This document shows, piece by piece, positions 44,348-54,409 of a stretch of 64,000 nucleotides of DNA; position 1 is the stretch's first letter; each line of letters opens with the position of its first letter. The notes under the pieces were generated by a model, which was not told the origin of the DNA, made no database searches, and saw nothing but the letters and a program-made list of their open reading frames with translations. The translations under genes and the position numbers were made by a program. Source of the stretch: Rahnella woolbedingensis (lineage in GTDB: Bacteria > Pseudomonadota > Gammaproteobacteria > Enterobacterales > Enterobacteriaceae); contig NZ_RAHH01000012.1 of assembly GCF_003602095.1 (NCBI RefSeq), positions 1-64,000 of the forward strand, read 5' to 3'.

Positions 44348-44975
44348 TCTCGCTTTCACTTGCAGGTCAAGACCGTGGGCGTCGGCCCACACCGACCAGA
44401 GACCCGGTAACGCGCGGGCCTCTGGACTCCGCGCTTTTTTAACTGCGCGCTATCGCTTGTAAATCATGTTTCAGGTATCGCAGTGACAGGCTGGAAATCT
44501 TGCCGCTGCGCGGTGCCTTCATTTCACGATTGCAGCCTCAGGTCTGCAACCTCTCATTCAGCAAGCTTTCTGAACCGCCCGCATAATCTTAAATTCAACG
44601 GAAAAATGTCTTTTGTCTTTTGTCTTTTAGAAAAGTTGTTTGGCGTGCTCAAAAATGGCACCGAATGAATGGTTCGAGACCAGAGGCTCGACACCTGAAA
44701 TTCGGGGATCGCGCAGCGATGACATTTTGCACCACTCACTGTTGCTACTGAACATGTCCGTCATGCCCGCGATAGCGCGTAGTTTAAGACGTGGGAGATC
44801 CAAGAGGGGCCCGTGATGGCCCCTTTTGGGCGGTTTCGGCGAGAAAAGCCGAGTGATAACCGTTATTAAGAAACCGAAATTGTCTCGATCAAGCCTTCGC
44901 TGCAAGCGTTCCCTCTCTCTGCAAGCGAGAAAAGCCTCGCGCCAGCGAAAAACCGCCCTAATGCCCCGTCTGGCA
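44348..44975. repeat. Composite inverted repeat locus R2
   Basis: A 628-bp gap between convergent hutG and bcsC. The left arm (about 44365-44585) is type 1, with its core at 44488-44520; the right arm (about 44640-44888, inverted) is type 2, with TGGCGTGCTCAAAA at 44641 and AACATGTCCGTCAT at 44751. The AT-rich centre is near 44586-44636. First hairpins lie at 44396-44425 and 44800-44829 (12 bp with one G-T pair). Second stems lie at 44530-44549 (TTGCAG/CTGCAA) and 44674-44691 (TCGAG/CTCGA). The right end carries outer module B at 44853-44883, which matches R4. The remaining part to 44950 has no feature. Confidence 0.82.
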
Positions 44976-44977
44976 TT
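44960..44977 (-). terminator. Terminator overlapping the bcsC stop
   Basis: On the minus strand AATGCC-AGACGG-GGCATT forms a 6-bp hairpin that overlaps the bcsC stop codon; GTTTTTC follows after a short GC stretch. Confidence 0.55.
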
Positions 44978-47900
44978 ACTTAAAGTCCGCATAGGGTGCT
45001 AACGGCTGCGGCGGAAGATCCAGATCCCCCTGCCATCCGCTCATTGAATACCTCACGTAAAGCAGGATATGGCTTGGTGTGTAATCTTTTGCCTGCTGAA
45101 TATCGATACCTCCGCCGACGGTCCAGTGGTAACTGATGCGGCGCTCCACCAGTGCCTGGAGGGTGTAACCAAAGCCAGAACCGCTGCTGCCGGTTTCTAT
45201 AGCACTTTTATCCGGTAATGAATCTGGGATCAGGTTCTGAATCGGATAACGCTTTTGATCGCTGGTCGAAGAACGGGACCAGGATACCGAGCCACCCAGC
45301 TGCCATGACCAGTTCTCAGTGCGCTGGCGATAACTGACCGGCACAGAGAGCGAGAAATATTGCTGCGGACTATAATAACCGCCCTGTCCCAGCGTATAAC
45401 CGCTGAGATCTTTCTGGTAATGCCAGACCATCGAACTCAGGCCGACGGTCGCCCGGCGGTTATCCTCATTGATGACCTTGTAGTAATAGCCGCCCATCAG
45501 GCGCTCGCGGGTGTTGTCCTCGACATTTTCACCGGTCAGCTTATGCGCACTCAGATCAGCCCAGGCGCCGTTTGCCTGCCCCTGATCGTAACTTAAACCC
45601 AGGCTGCCACCGGTGGCGATAACGCCCCCCCAGGTAGTCCCTGTGCCCGGATCTTTTGCTCCGGCAAATGAAAGTAACGAGCTGGAAATCGGACGGCGTG
45701 AGACGGTTGTCGTCCAGCCAATATTGTCCCAGTCACCGCTGTAAGCCAGTCCGCCGACCCAGTTGACGACCGGGAAACCGAGTGGCGTGGTACCCAGATC
45801 CCCTTTCCATTTGTCATTTTCCCAGCCTGCGCCCAGACTGAGGCCATTCGCTGTCTGGCTGCGGTAGCTGCGGTAGCTGCGGCAGCTCTGATCACTACAG
45901 GTGCCGAAGCTTGCCTCATAGTTGCCGTTTTCATTGTCAAACGTTCCGGCATCCATCCGCACCAAGTCGGCACGCAGGAATCCGCGCCCCTGATAAACCG
46001 GCATATCGGCCTGGAACATGGTGGTGTTTGCACTAAGATCGGATTTACCCGGCGTTCCGCTTGAGGTCCAGGAATCCGTATCTACGGTGAAATTCACATC
46101 CTGCTGGCGATACAAATCATGCGCATCGGAACGGATGCCACGTTTGAGCCAGTCATCACCGGCATTGTTGCGCGTCAGTCGCGTATAACTGTCGTTGTCC
46201 TGCGGCACTTTATCAGTGATCCCGCTGGCGACCATCGCCTGTTCGTAATCCTGACGTGCCACATCCGGCTGCCCGAGCTGTTGTTCAACGTTAGCGGCAT
46301 TACGATAAATCAGCGCTTTGTCCTGCCCGGCAGGTTGTGACGCCGCGGCGGCTTTCAGCGGCTGTAACAGCGAGGCGGCTTTGGTGGTTTCACCGACATC
46401 CTGCCACGCCATTGCCACACGGCGCTGCTGATTCAGGCTCAGCCCCTGAAGATTAGCCTGTTGTAATTCCTGTTTCGCCTGCGGGGTATTCCCCGCCGCC
46501 AGCGAGGTATCAATCGCAGTAAGCGTTTTATCCAGCTGGATGCGCTGCGCCATTTCGCGCATGTTGTCGTCCCATTTGGCTTCCGGCAGCGTGTGCAGAT
46601 GACGCAAAGCCGCATCATCGCGATCCGAACCGGAGAGATACAGCGAATAAGCGTAAACCTGTTGCGGGTCGGAAGGATGCTTCGCCGAAAACTGAGCGAA
46701 AACAGCGTCAGCTTTGACCGGTTCCCCCGCTTCCCGCAGCGCATCGGCGTAGTGATAGGTCGCCCAAACGTCGTCAGGATTGAGTTTCAACACTTCGGCG
46801 TAGCGGTTCGCGGCCTGGTTCCAGTTTCGCTCAGAGACATATTTTTCCGCCTGCGAGGTCAGGAGGTCACCTTGCAAACCGCGCTGTTTGTCGCTGAGTT
46901 TTGCCCGCGACGCCGCAGTCAGAGAATTGATGTAATCGAGGGCTTTTTGCGGCGATTGTCGCTGATAAATGTTCGCCAGCCCGCGCTGTGCGCTGCTGTT
47001 ATCACGTTCAGACATCAGCGCGCGGCGATAAGCCTGCTCTGCCAGCGGATCGTTTTTACGCGCTACCGCTACATCACCCAGCCCGACGGGTGCCCAGGGA
47101 TCGTGCGGGTCGAGGCGCTGCGCCTGCTGATAAGCCGCTTCGGCCTGTGCCAGCTGTCCGGTTTTTAGTGCTTTATCGCCCTGATCGATTTTCAGCCAGT
47201 AGCTGTTGGTCTGGATCAGGCTGTTCCATTTTCCGGCGTTGTAGCCGTCAGTTTCCGCCGCTTTAGCGCGCTGGAACAGGGTCAGCGCCTGCTGGCGGTT
47301 GCCGGCACGGGAATAGGCCAGCCCCATTGCGCCCAACACTTCGGCATCATTCGGTGTGGCCTGCAAAGCCTGTTTAAGCGGAGCAATCGCGCCGGTTGAA
47401 CCACCTTTGTCAATCTGCGCCAGACCACGGATGCGCGCCTGATAACGCGGATCGGCCAGTAACCCCTGCTGACGCTGGAGTTCCTGCTGCGCCGCAATCA
47501 CCTGCGGACCGGTGTCAAAGGTGGCGATAAACTGTTGCAGCGCGTCAACGCTGCTGTTGCCTGCCGGCTGGTCTTTAATGCGCGCCAGCCATAAGTCCGC
47601 GGCAGGCGAACGCCCTTCGTTGGTGGAGGCAACCTGTTTAATCAGCTCAACCGCTTTGGCATTGTCGCCCTGTTCAAAGGCCATCTGCGCCAGTTGCAGA
47701 CGCAGTTGCACATCACCCGGATACTGATTATTCAGCGCCTGAAGCTGTGCCTGAGCGCGGGCTTTCTGTCCCGGCATTCGCGCGACCAGTTGCCAGTATT
47801 CAACGGCCAGATCCAGCGTCGGAGGCTGGCCGCCAAAAAGTTCATCGTACTGCGATTTGGCTTCATCCAGCCGCCCTGCTGTCGCCAGCAGTCGCGTTTG

Positions 47901-48275
47901 TTGCAGCTTTTGCTGCATCTCCGGTGAAGCAATTTTCAGGCTGAGTTCTGCCTGCCGGTAATCGTCAGAACCAGGCGCGACCTGTTTGATTTTTTCCAGT
48001 TGCTGCTGCGCCTTGGCCTGATCACCTTCACGTAGCAGCAGACGTAAACGGGCTGAAAGCACCTTAGGGTTTTGCGGATCCATCAGTTCGAGACGAAACA
48101 GCGACTGGCGCACTAAATCATCCTGATGACTGGCCTCCCCGATCCGCACCTGCTCCAGCAGCCACTGTTCGGGAGAGACCACCGGCACTGATACCGCAGG
48201 CGCAGCCATCAGCGCCAGCCCTAACGTCAGGGCCAGCCGGTTGAAAGGAACATGCAATTTGGGGCGGGTGTTCAC
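44976..48275 (-). CDS. bcsC: Cellulose synthase outer-membrane export subunit BcsC
   Basis: About 1099 residues. GTG 48275 is preferred: AGGAA lies eight bases upstream and a signal peptide follows (LALTLGLALMAAPAVS). A longer frame starts inside bcsB. Most of the protein is periplasmic TPR repeats (for example AEAAYQQAQRLDPHDPWAPVGLGDVAV), and the last 340 or so residues form a beta barrel ending LLYVRYSMSG. It exports the glucan through the outer membrane. It follows bcsB by only four bases, so bcsZ is absent from its usual place. Confidence 0.94.
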   Translation of the reverse strand: MNTRPKLHVPFNRLALTLGLALMAAPAVSVPVVSPEQWLLEQVRIGEASHQDDLVRQSLFRLELMDPQNPKVLSARLRLLLREGDQAKAQQQLEKIKQVAPGSDDYRQAELSLKIASPEMQQKLQQTRLLATAGRLDEAKSQYDELFGGQPPTLDLAVEYWQLVARMPGQKARAQAQLQALNNQYPGDVQLRLQLAQMAFEQGDNAKAVELIKQVASTNEGRSPAADLWLARIKDQPAGNSSVDALQQFIATFDTGPQVIAAQQELQRQQGLLADPRYQARIRGLAQIDKGGSTGAIAPLKQALQATPNDAEVLGAMGLAYSRAGNRQQALTLFQRAKAAETDGYNAGKWNSLIQTNSYWLKIDQGDKALKTGQLAQAEAAYQQAQRLDPHDPWAPVGLGDVAVARKNDPLAEQAYRRALMSERDNSSAQRGLANIYQRQSPQKALDYINSLTAASRAKLSDKQRGLQGDLLTSQAEKYVSERNWNQAANRYAEVLKLNPDDVWATYHYADALREAGEPVKADAVFAQFSAKHPSDPQQVYAYSLYLSGSDRDDAALRHLHTLPEAKWDDNMREMAQRIQLDKTLTAIDTSLAAGNTPQAKQELQQANLQGLSLNQQRRVAMAWQDVGETTKAASLLQPLKAAAASQPAGQDKALIYRNAANVEQQLGQPDVARQDYEQAMVASGITDKVPQDNDSYTRLTRNNAGDDWLKRGIRSDAHDLYRQQDVNFTVDTDSWTSSGTPGKSDLSANTTMFQADMPVYQGRGFLRADLVRMDAGTFDNENGNYEASFGTCSDQSCRSYRSYRSQTANGLSLGAGWENDKWKGDLGTTPLGFPVVNWVGGLAYSGDWDNIGWTTTVSRRPISSSLLSFAGAKDPGTGTTWGGVIATGGSLGLSYDQGQANGAWADLSAHKLTGENVEDNTRERLMGGYYYKVINEDNRRATVGLSSMVWHYQKDLSGYTLGQGGYYSPQQYFSLSVPVSYRQRTENWSWQLGGSVSWSRSSTSDQKRYPIQNLIPDSLPDKSAIETGSSGSGFGYTLQALVERRISYHWTVGGGIDIQQAKDYTPSHILLYVRYSMSGWQGDLDLPPQPLAPYADFK

Positions 48276-48279
48276 GGGC

Positions 48280-50655
48280 TTATTCCTGATCATCATCAGA
48301 CAGACGACGACGCGCCAGAGAACGCAGGCCGGTCCACAACAGAATCGCTGCCAGGATAACCACAATCACCGCCATCGCGGCCAGCAGTACCGGATGGGTT
48401 GCCAGGGCATTCCACACACGCTCCCACCACGGCAGATGGCCGACATAATACGAGTCACCCACTCTCAGGCTGCTCACGCCGGAATCACGCACCACGCTGA
48501 CGGATCCAAAGACCAGCGCACGCTGTTTGCTGTCCAGCATTGACGCGTTGAGCATGGTGAAGCCCTGCGGGCTGTTGGCCATCAGCGCCACCACGCTGCG
48601 CTGCTCAAAGTACGGTGACTGCAAGCCGACTACCGCAGCAATCGGACCCTGAGCAGTGATTTGCGAACTGGAATCCACGCGGGCATCGCTCGCAGGTGCA
48701 ATATTGTCCGGCAACGGCGTCTGGCGGATTGGCGTATTCACGGCATCGCGCGCGGCGTTGATCAGCAAATTGGCTTTTTTATCATCGCGCATGCTGTCAT
48801 CACGCAGCCCATCCGGCAGATTGCCGATGACCAGTAAATCCGCATCGGTTGATTTCGCTTTCGCGGTGTCTTCGGTCAGGCTCACACCCAGCGCCGGATA
48901 ACCGGTCAAAGCACCAATATTGCCCATCGCGTCAAGCAAGGTCGTCAGCTGTACCGGCTGCGGTTGTGGCTGAACCAGCACAAGAGTCTGGGACAAGTCG
49001 GCCATGCGGCTGAACGGGAAACCGGCGTTAGCGAAAGCACGCAGATCCGGCATCGCCATAAAGTGACGGTAGCCGGAGAAGTCGATGGTTGAACTGTCGT
49101 CGATCACCACATGGTTTGGTACCGTGGTGTAGGTTTCGCAGCGACCCTCGACGCCGCTGGCCAGCAACGAGGTGTAATCAAAATCAAAGCGCATCTGGTT
49201 GACGGCACCGAGTTTCAGCGCCGGAATATTCAGGTCTTTGTTACCATCCAGCAGCCCCTGTAACAGGGAAAGACGCAACAGCTGTGAACCCTGATCGTGG
49301 CCAGTCTTCAGGGTCAGGTCCTGCACAAACTGGTTATTCAGACTGATGCTCAGGCGCGAGGTATTTTTCAGCTGCGGCGAGGTGTAGCGATATTTCAGGC
49401 GCATATCGATACCGGTGCTGTTGATGAGGAACAGATCCGGTGGCAGATTGATATTGAGCGTAATCGGGTTCGGTTGGATCCCGTCCGATTGCAATTGTTC
49501 GGCATACTGTTTGAGCTCGCCGAAGTTCATCGGACGATCGGTGCGTACCCAGTTTGGCGCGTCATACGGCAGGCGTGGCTGAATTTGATCTACCTTATCC
49601 ACCCCGATGGTTTCGCCCCGGAACAGGATATTCCCCTGCGCGATGCCTTTCACTGCGGTCAGCAAATCCTGATCGTCACGCCCTAAGATCAGCAGCATTT
49701 TGACATACGGATTGTCCGGGCGGCTGACCATCTGCACCACCGGCCCTTTCACCGGCGGCATGTTTTTCAGGAAATCCGGGCGCTTGTCGTTCGTGGCGAA
49801 TACGACCGCATGGCTGTCCGGCAGCTGGTTGTACAGCGTCGGGAACGCCTGACCGCGCCACTGCGCTTTGGTACCAAACCAGGAAGCCAGAATAGCTGCC
49901 GCCTGTTGCTGGGTAGCATCGGGCGAAGCAGCAAACACCATCGGCAAATTCAACGGACGGCTGTCACGGGCATCAAAGAACGGCACCGGGAAATGCGCCA
50001 GATCGTTGCCCAGCGGTAATTTCTGGATTTGCAGACTCAGCGAACTGCCCTTGCTGATTTCCAGCCACAGCGTGGTATTGGCCGGGTTTTCACACACATT
50101 CTGATAATGGCCGATAAATTCAAGGCGGATGCGGTTGAAGTCCGTGACATAGCGCGGATCAATCGCCATCTGTAAGTGATTTTTCTTACCCAACTGATCT
50201 TTGTCGATCGCTTCAACGCCCATCAGCTGGTCGTTGAGATATACCTTCAGATGCGACTGTACCGGAATAAGCGACGGCGACGGTGTGAATTCCAGATTCA
50301 GCGTGGCCTGCGTCACCACCTCGTCGCTGCGTATGCCAAATTCAATCTGGCCGTTAGGCTGAATGCCGCGCAGGGTTATCGCCCCCGGCGTCGGTGCCAC
50401 ATCCGCAAAAGGCAGCGTGACATTGCGCACCGGCGCGCCCGGAATAATCATCGGATTGACCGCAGGCGCCACCACCGGCAGACTCACCTGAGGTGCGGGC
50501 ATAATCGGTGCAACCGCTGCCGGAGCCAGCGGATTTCCAGCACCCGCCGGAGCCTGTGAAATGGAGGCCGGTGCACTGAAGGCCGGAGCCGCTGAACCCA
50601 CTGCCAATGACATCAATGCGGATGTCATCAAAATTGTTAAAGGAAGTCTTTTCAT
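48280..50655 (-). CDS. bcsB: Cellulose synthase periplasmic subunit BcsB
   Basis: A 791-residue protein with a signal peptide ending near PAFSAPAS, a Pro/Ala-rich linker, then jelly-roll carbohydrate-binding and flavodoxin-like domains (LEFTPSPSLIPVQSHLKVYLNDQLMG; YRYTSPQLKNTSRLSISLNNQFV). A C-terminal membrane helix (HPVLLAAMAVIVVILAAILLW) anchors it and docks with BcsA. ATG overlaps the bcsA stop by one base (TAATG). Confidence 0.95.
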   Translation of the reverse strand: MKRLPLTILMTSALMSLAVGSAAPAFSAPASISQAPAGAGNPLAPAAVAPIMPAPQVSLPVVAPAVNPMIIPGAPVRNVTLPFADVAPTPGAITLRGIQPNGQIEFGIRSDEVVTQATLNLEFTPSPSLIPVQSHLKVYLNDQLMGVEAIDKDQLGKKNHLQMAIDPRYVTDFNRIRLEFIGHYQNVCENPANTTLWLEISKGSSLSLQIQKLPLGNDLAHFPVPFFDARDSRPLNLPMVFAASPDATQQQAAAILASWFGTKAQWRGQAFPTLYNQLPDSHAVVFATNDKRPDFLKNMPPVKGPVVQMVSRPDNPYVKMLLILGRDDQDLLTAVKGIAQGNILFRGETIGVDKVDQIQPRLPYDAPNWVRTDRPMNFGELKQYAEQLQSDGIQPNPITLNINLPPDLFLINSTGIDMRLKYRYTSPQLKNTSRLSISLNNQFVQDLTLKTGHDQGSQLLRLSLLQGLLDGNKDLNIPALKLGAVNQMRFDFDYTSLLASGVEGRCETYTTVPNHVVIDDSSTIDFSGYRHFMAMPDLRAFANAGFPFSRMADLSQTLVLVQPQPQPVQLTTLLDAMGNIGALTGYPALGVSLTEDTAKAKSTDADLLVIGNLPDGLRDDSMRDDKKANLLINAARDAVNTPIRQTPLPDNIAPASDARVDSSSQITAQGPIAAVVGLQSPYFEQRSVVALMANSPQGFTMLNASMLDSKQRALVFGSVSVVRDSGVSSLRVGDSYYVGHLPWWERVWNALATHPVLLAAMAVIVVILAAILLWTGLRSLARRRLSDDDQE

Positions 50656-53267
50656 TATTTCGTCATCATCAGGTTGGGTTCATCAGGCTGAACGGACAGC
50701 GGTGGATTTCGCGGCGCAAAAGAAAGCAGCCAGCCGCCAAACGACTGGGTGCGGGAGGCCAGCGGACGCAAACGTTGCGGCGCGATGTCCAGCATCCGCA
50801 GGTAACCGCGAATACCGAGCCCCAGTACTTCACGCAGGCTTTCCATTGGTTTGTCTTCAGGGAAACTGTCTTCACGTAATACCCAGCTGTCAGCACGGGC
50901 AAAGGTACATTGGATGAAATCGATATGCTGCTGAGTGGTTAAAGGCAGCAGTTGCAAACCCATGCTGGCGCCAAAAACACGGCTGATTTGCATCGGGAAG
51001 GTGTATTCCTGTTGCCCACGGTGCAACAGTAACGTGACGTTGTCACCAGCCTTAAACTGGCTGGCACTTTCGGTTTCCAGCCCGACGCCGTTGTCAGAGT
51101 AGTCCTGCACTGTACAGACATAAATGTGACCATCCGGTTTTAACAGCGATGCGGGCATTCTGGCTTCTACGCGGTGCGCCTGACGCACCTGTTTCGATTC
51201 AAACGCCACCGCAATCGCTCCGCCGAGAATAATCATGTTGTAAATCACCCACGCCATACTCACCAGTACGGTCAGGATTTCATCCGAACTATCATAAATA
51301 ATACGGTAAATCCCGAAGAACAGACCGGCCAGATTGAGCAGCATCAGGATCTGATACGGGCGGCTGATTTTCCAGTCGACGTAGGCGTGTTTGTTCAGGC
51401 CACCTTTCGCCGTGACATTGAATTTACCCGCGTGCGGATTAAATAAAGCCACGGTAGTTGGCCTGGCGATATACCAGGCCAGCACGGTTTCGTAGATTTC
51501 GTTCCAGAAGGAGTGACGGTATTTCCCCTGCACGCGGGAGTTGGTCAGGCTGGCGTGGATCATGTGCGGCAGAACATACAGCGCAATGGCAATCGCCGGG
51601 GCATAAATGATGTAAGCGTGTAATAACAAAAACGCCAGCGGCGCGGTCAGGAAGATAAGCCGCGGGATCCCCGCCAGAAAGTGCAACATGGCGTTGGCGT
51701 AACATAACCGTTGCGCCAGTTTTAATCCTTTACCAAACAGCGGATTATCAAGGCGGAATATCTGCACCATTCCGCGCGCCCAGCGGACACGCTGGCTGAC
51801 GTGAGCTGAAAGACTTTCTGTCGCCAGCCCCGCCGCCTGCGGAATACGGATATACGCTGAACTGTAGCCGTGGCGGTGCATACGCAGCGAAGTGTGAGCA
51901 TCTTCGGTCACGGTTTCCACCGCAATACCGCCAATTTCATCGAGCACATCACGGCGTAACACCGCGCAGGACCCGCAGAAAAAGCTGGCATCCCACAGGT
52001 CGTTACCGTCCTGCACCAGACCGTAGAACAATTCGCCTTCGTTTGGCGTGCGCCGCATACGTCCCAGATTACGCTCGAACGGATCCGGTGAGAAAAAGTG
52101 GTGCGGGGTCTGCATCATGCTGAGTTTTTTATCTTTGAAGAACCAGCCGACGGTCAGTTGCAGGAAAGAACGGGTCGGCACATGGTCGCAGTCAAAAATC
52201 GCTACCAGCTCACTTTTCGCCTGTTTCAGCGCGTTATTGATGTTACCGGCTTTAGCATTCTCATGCGTTTCACGCGCAATATATTTGATACCAATTTCAT
52301 GGGCAAAATCGGCGAATTCCTGACGGTTGCCGTCATCGAGCAGGTAAATGGTGAGTTTTTCACGAGGCCAGTCCAGCCCGAGCGCCGCGTACAACGTCGG
52401 TTTCACCACGCTGAGATCTTCATTATAGGTGGGGATCATCAGGTCAACCGTCGGCCAGGTCGAGATATCCTCAGGCATCGGCACCGGTTTACGGTTAAGC
52501 GGCCAGATAGTCTGGATATAACCCAGCACCAGCACGGTCCAGGAATAGGTTTCCGCCCCCAGCAATAATAAACCGCAAATCAGGCTCAGCGGATCTTCCC
52601 AGTTCAGCGTTGAGGTGTAGCGCCACCATAAATAGCGGCAGGAAATGGTCAGCGACAAAACGATCATCATCAGCGCCGGGAAACGCCCCGGAATACGGCG
52701 GATAATCATCGCAATGCTCCACAGCAGTACGACGAAAATAAACTGAGCGAGATAACCAAAAGGTTGAGAAATACAGAACATGGCCAGCGTAAACGCGACC
52801 AGCCCCGCCATCAGCATCAGAACGCGTCTGCCTATGCGATTCATTTTGCCGATACGACGCGTGATACGATTTTCCAGCGAATTTTGCTTAACCTGTTTTG
52901 GCAGAGATCCCAGCCAGTTGTGGACTTTTTCCCGCATCTTTTGCGGCCACTGGGTATAAACGATGCCCCCGCGGGCTTTCCCGGCCGGGATAATAATCAG
53001 CAACCACAAGCTTTGAACCAGGTATCGCAGCGGATCCGCCAGACGCGCACGGGAGGGTGAAATTTGCGGATACCAGCGGGTGCGCTGCGCCCCGACACGC
53101 TGCCAGGAGGGTGATTCAAACCGCAACACCAGCCAGCACACCGCGACACAAAAAATCATCATGCCGGAAGCAATACGCGAGGAGTTTGCCTGGCGGTACC
53201 GGCGGTAACGGTGCTGCAATTCCTGCATCACCGGAGGCACAAGAAACACGTTCAGCAGGCCGTTCAT
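50655..53267 (-). CDS. bcsA: Cellulose synthase catalytic subunit BcsA (UDP-forming)
   Basis: An 870-residue inner-membrane glycosyltransferase 2 that polymerises UDP-glucose. Catalytic motifs are complete: LLDDGNRQEF, the DxD in FDCDHVPT, TED in VTEDAHTSLRMHRHG, and QRVRWARGMVQIF. The C-terminal PilZ domain has both c-di-GMP motifs, RVEAR and DYSDNGVGLE, so activation by c-di-GMP is expected. Several membrane helices flank the GT domain. It overlaps bcsQ by four bases. Confidence 0.97.
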   Translation of the reverse strand: MNGLLNVFLVPPVMQELQHRYRRYRQANSSRIASGMMIFCVAVCWLVLRFESPSWQRVGAQRTRWYPQISPSRARLADPLRYLVQSLWLLIIIPAGKARGGIVYTQWPQKMREKVHNWLGSLPKQVKQNSLENRITRRIGKMNRIGRRVLMLMAGLVAFTLAMFCISQPFGYLAQFIFVVLLWSIAMIIRRIPGRFPALMMIVLSLTISCRYLWWRYTSTLNWEDPLSLICGLLLLGAETYSWTVLVLGYIQTIWPLNRKPVPMPEDISTWPTVDLMIPTYNEDLSVVKPTLYAALGLDWPREKLTIYLLDDGNRQEFADFAHEIGIKYIARETHENAKAGNINNALKQAKSELVAIFDCDHVPTRSFLQLTVGWFFKDKKLSMMQTPHHFFSPDPFERNLGRMRRTPNEGELFYGLVQDGNDLWDASFFCGSCAVLRRDVLDEIGGIAVETVTEDAHTSLRMHRHGYSSAYIRIPQAAGLATESLSAHVSQRVRWARGMVQIFRLDNPLFGKGLKLAQRLCYANAMLHFLAGIPRLIFLTAPLAFLLLHAYIIYAPAIAIALYVLPHMIHASLTNSRVQGKYRHSFWNEIYETVLAWYIARPTTVALFNPHAGKFNVTAKGGLNKHAYVDWKISRPYQILMLLNLAGLFFGIYRIIYDSSDEILTVLVSMAWVIYNMIILGGAIAVAFESKQVRQAHRVEARMPASLLKPDGHIYVCTVQDYSDNGVGLETESASQFKAGDNVTLLLHRGQQEYTFPMQISRVFGASMGLQLLPLTTQQHIDFIQCTFARADSWVLREDSFPEDKPMESLREVLGLGIRGYLRMLDIAPQRLRPLASRTQSFGGWLLSFAPRNPPLSVQPDEPNLMMTK
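51034..51046. other. matS: matS site (MatP binding)
   Basis: GTGACGTTGTCAC fits GTGACRNYGTCAC exactly. It lies inside bcsA, 51 kb from dif. Confidence 0.85.
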
Positions 53268-53989
53268 TTTGCAGGACTCCGCACCGCGTGAGGCTGGCGA
53301 AGATTAAGCAGGAACCAGTTCGCCAGCGTATTCATTTCACGGGCTATCTTGCTGTTATCTTTCCATTCTCCGACCGGTTGCTTCGCCGCCAGCGATTCCG
53401 CCATCGCTTCATCACGGTGTAAAATCACCGGGATCAGGGCTGGCAAAGTTTCTTGCCACAACAGCAGAATGTCTTGCTGTAACTGGCTGGAGGGAATGAA
53501 CTGATTGAGCAGATAACGACCGTTCGCCGCCAGTGCGTGCTGGTGCAAACGAATGTGAGACTGGGTATCGGCGTGCAAAAGCACCACCGTGCTGTCGGCT
53601 AACGCCTGCGCAGGCAGAGGATCAGCCGCCGGTGAATCAATCAGGATCCAGTCATAAACACCGGTATTTTTGAGCTGCGTGATGGCTTTTGGCCAGTCGA
53701 AGTCAGCCTGACTGACATCTTCGCCAGTAACGTGGCCGTAAGGCAGAAAATCAAGATGGGAGTGGTAACGCATTGCTGTTTTTTGCCAGGCTTCTCCGGC
53801 TTTGTGCGCTGAGCACCAGCCACGCGTCTGAGCGAAAGGCATGCCAAAATGCAACCGCAGTATGTTTTCCGGTGAAAAGTCGATCACCAGAACTTTTTCA
53901 TTCAGTTGCGCGAGCCCCCAGGCCAGCGCCGCAGTCACCGAGGTGGTGCCGGTACCGCCACGAAAACCTTGTAACGTGATGACAGCCAT
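53264..53989 (-). CDS. bcsQ: Cellulose biosynthesis protein BcsQ (MinD-like ATPase)
   Basis: A 241-residue ParA/MinD-type protein. ATG 53989 gives MAVITLQGFRGGTGTTSVT with GGAG upstream. The deviant Walker A is GGTGTTS: the signature Lys of many MinD proteins is Thr or Gly here, as in other BcsQ. Walker B-like WILIDSPAADP is visible. BcsQ helps localise and assemble the synthase at the pole. It starts two bases after the bcsR stop. Confidence 0.92.
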   Translation of the reverse strand: MAVITLQGFRGGTGTTSVTAALAWGLAQLNEKVLVIDFSPENILRLHFGMPFAQTRGWCSAHKAGEAWQKTAMRYHSHLDFLPYGHVTGEDVSQADFDWPKAITQLKNTGVYDWILIDSPAADPLPAQALADSTVVLLHADTQSHIRLHQHALAANGRYLLNQFIPSSQLQQDILLLWQETLPALIPVILHRDEAMAESLAAKQPVGEWKDNSKIAREMNTLANWFLLNLRQPHAVRSPAK

Positions 53990-53990
53990 A

Positions 53991-54191
53991 TTATTTTTTC
54001 TCCGCGCCGCGTTCACCGTATTGTGCCAACTCGGCCAATAATGGCCAGCGGGACATTAGTTGCGGAATTTTTTCTCGACGTGCAACATCAACGTAATTTA
54101 ATTCTGACAAAGAAAAAAGGTGACTTAACGCAAAGAAGTCATCATCTTCGCTGGGTTCGGATCCTTCCAGGTTTAAAATATCGGCTTTCAC
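53991..54191 (-). CDS. bcsR: Cellulose biosynthesis protein BcsR
   Basis: A 66-residue protein started at GTG 54191 with GGGAG upstream. It matches E. coli BcsR (YhjR) as recalled: an acidic N-terminus (LEGSEPSEDDDFFALSHLF) followed by LNYVDVARREKIPQLMSRWPLLAEL. BcsR forms a complex with BcsQ and BcsE. It is the first gene of the minus-strand bcs operon. Confidence 0.9.
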   Translation of the reverse strand: MKADILNLEGSEPSEDDDFFALSHLFSLSELNYVDVARREKIPQLMSRWPLLAELAQYGERGAEKK

Positions 54192-54409
54192 CCTTTATCT
54201 CCCTGCTTCAATCCAAATGTTGATACTTTTTCGCTGACAAATTGCCCTGCACTCTTAGGTATTTTAGTATCAAACAATATTGTGAAGAATTATGATTATT
54301 TAATGTAGCAATGATAGAATTTATTATACTCACATTTACCAGTGTGTCCCAGCAGACTTTTAATCAAAACCGTCTTTTAATCAAAACTGAACAGAAGCAG
54401 ATTAACTAT
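54192..54409. promoter_or_regulatory. Divergent bcs promoter region
   Basis: A 218-bp AT-rich gap separates bcsR (minus) and bcsE (plus). It must hold both bcs promoters. No clear sigma-70 pair or known operator can be picked by eye. Confidence 0.5.

Noticed and set aside
48275-48365. bcsC starting at the ATG at 48365
   Set aside because: That start lies inside bcsB, lacks a signal peptide at the N-terminus and has no ribosome-binding site. GTG 48275 has both.
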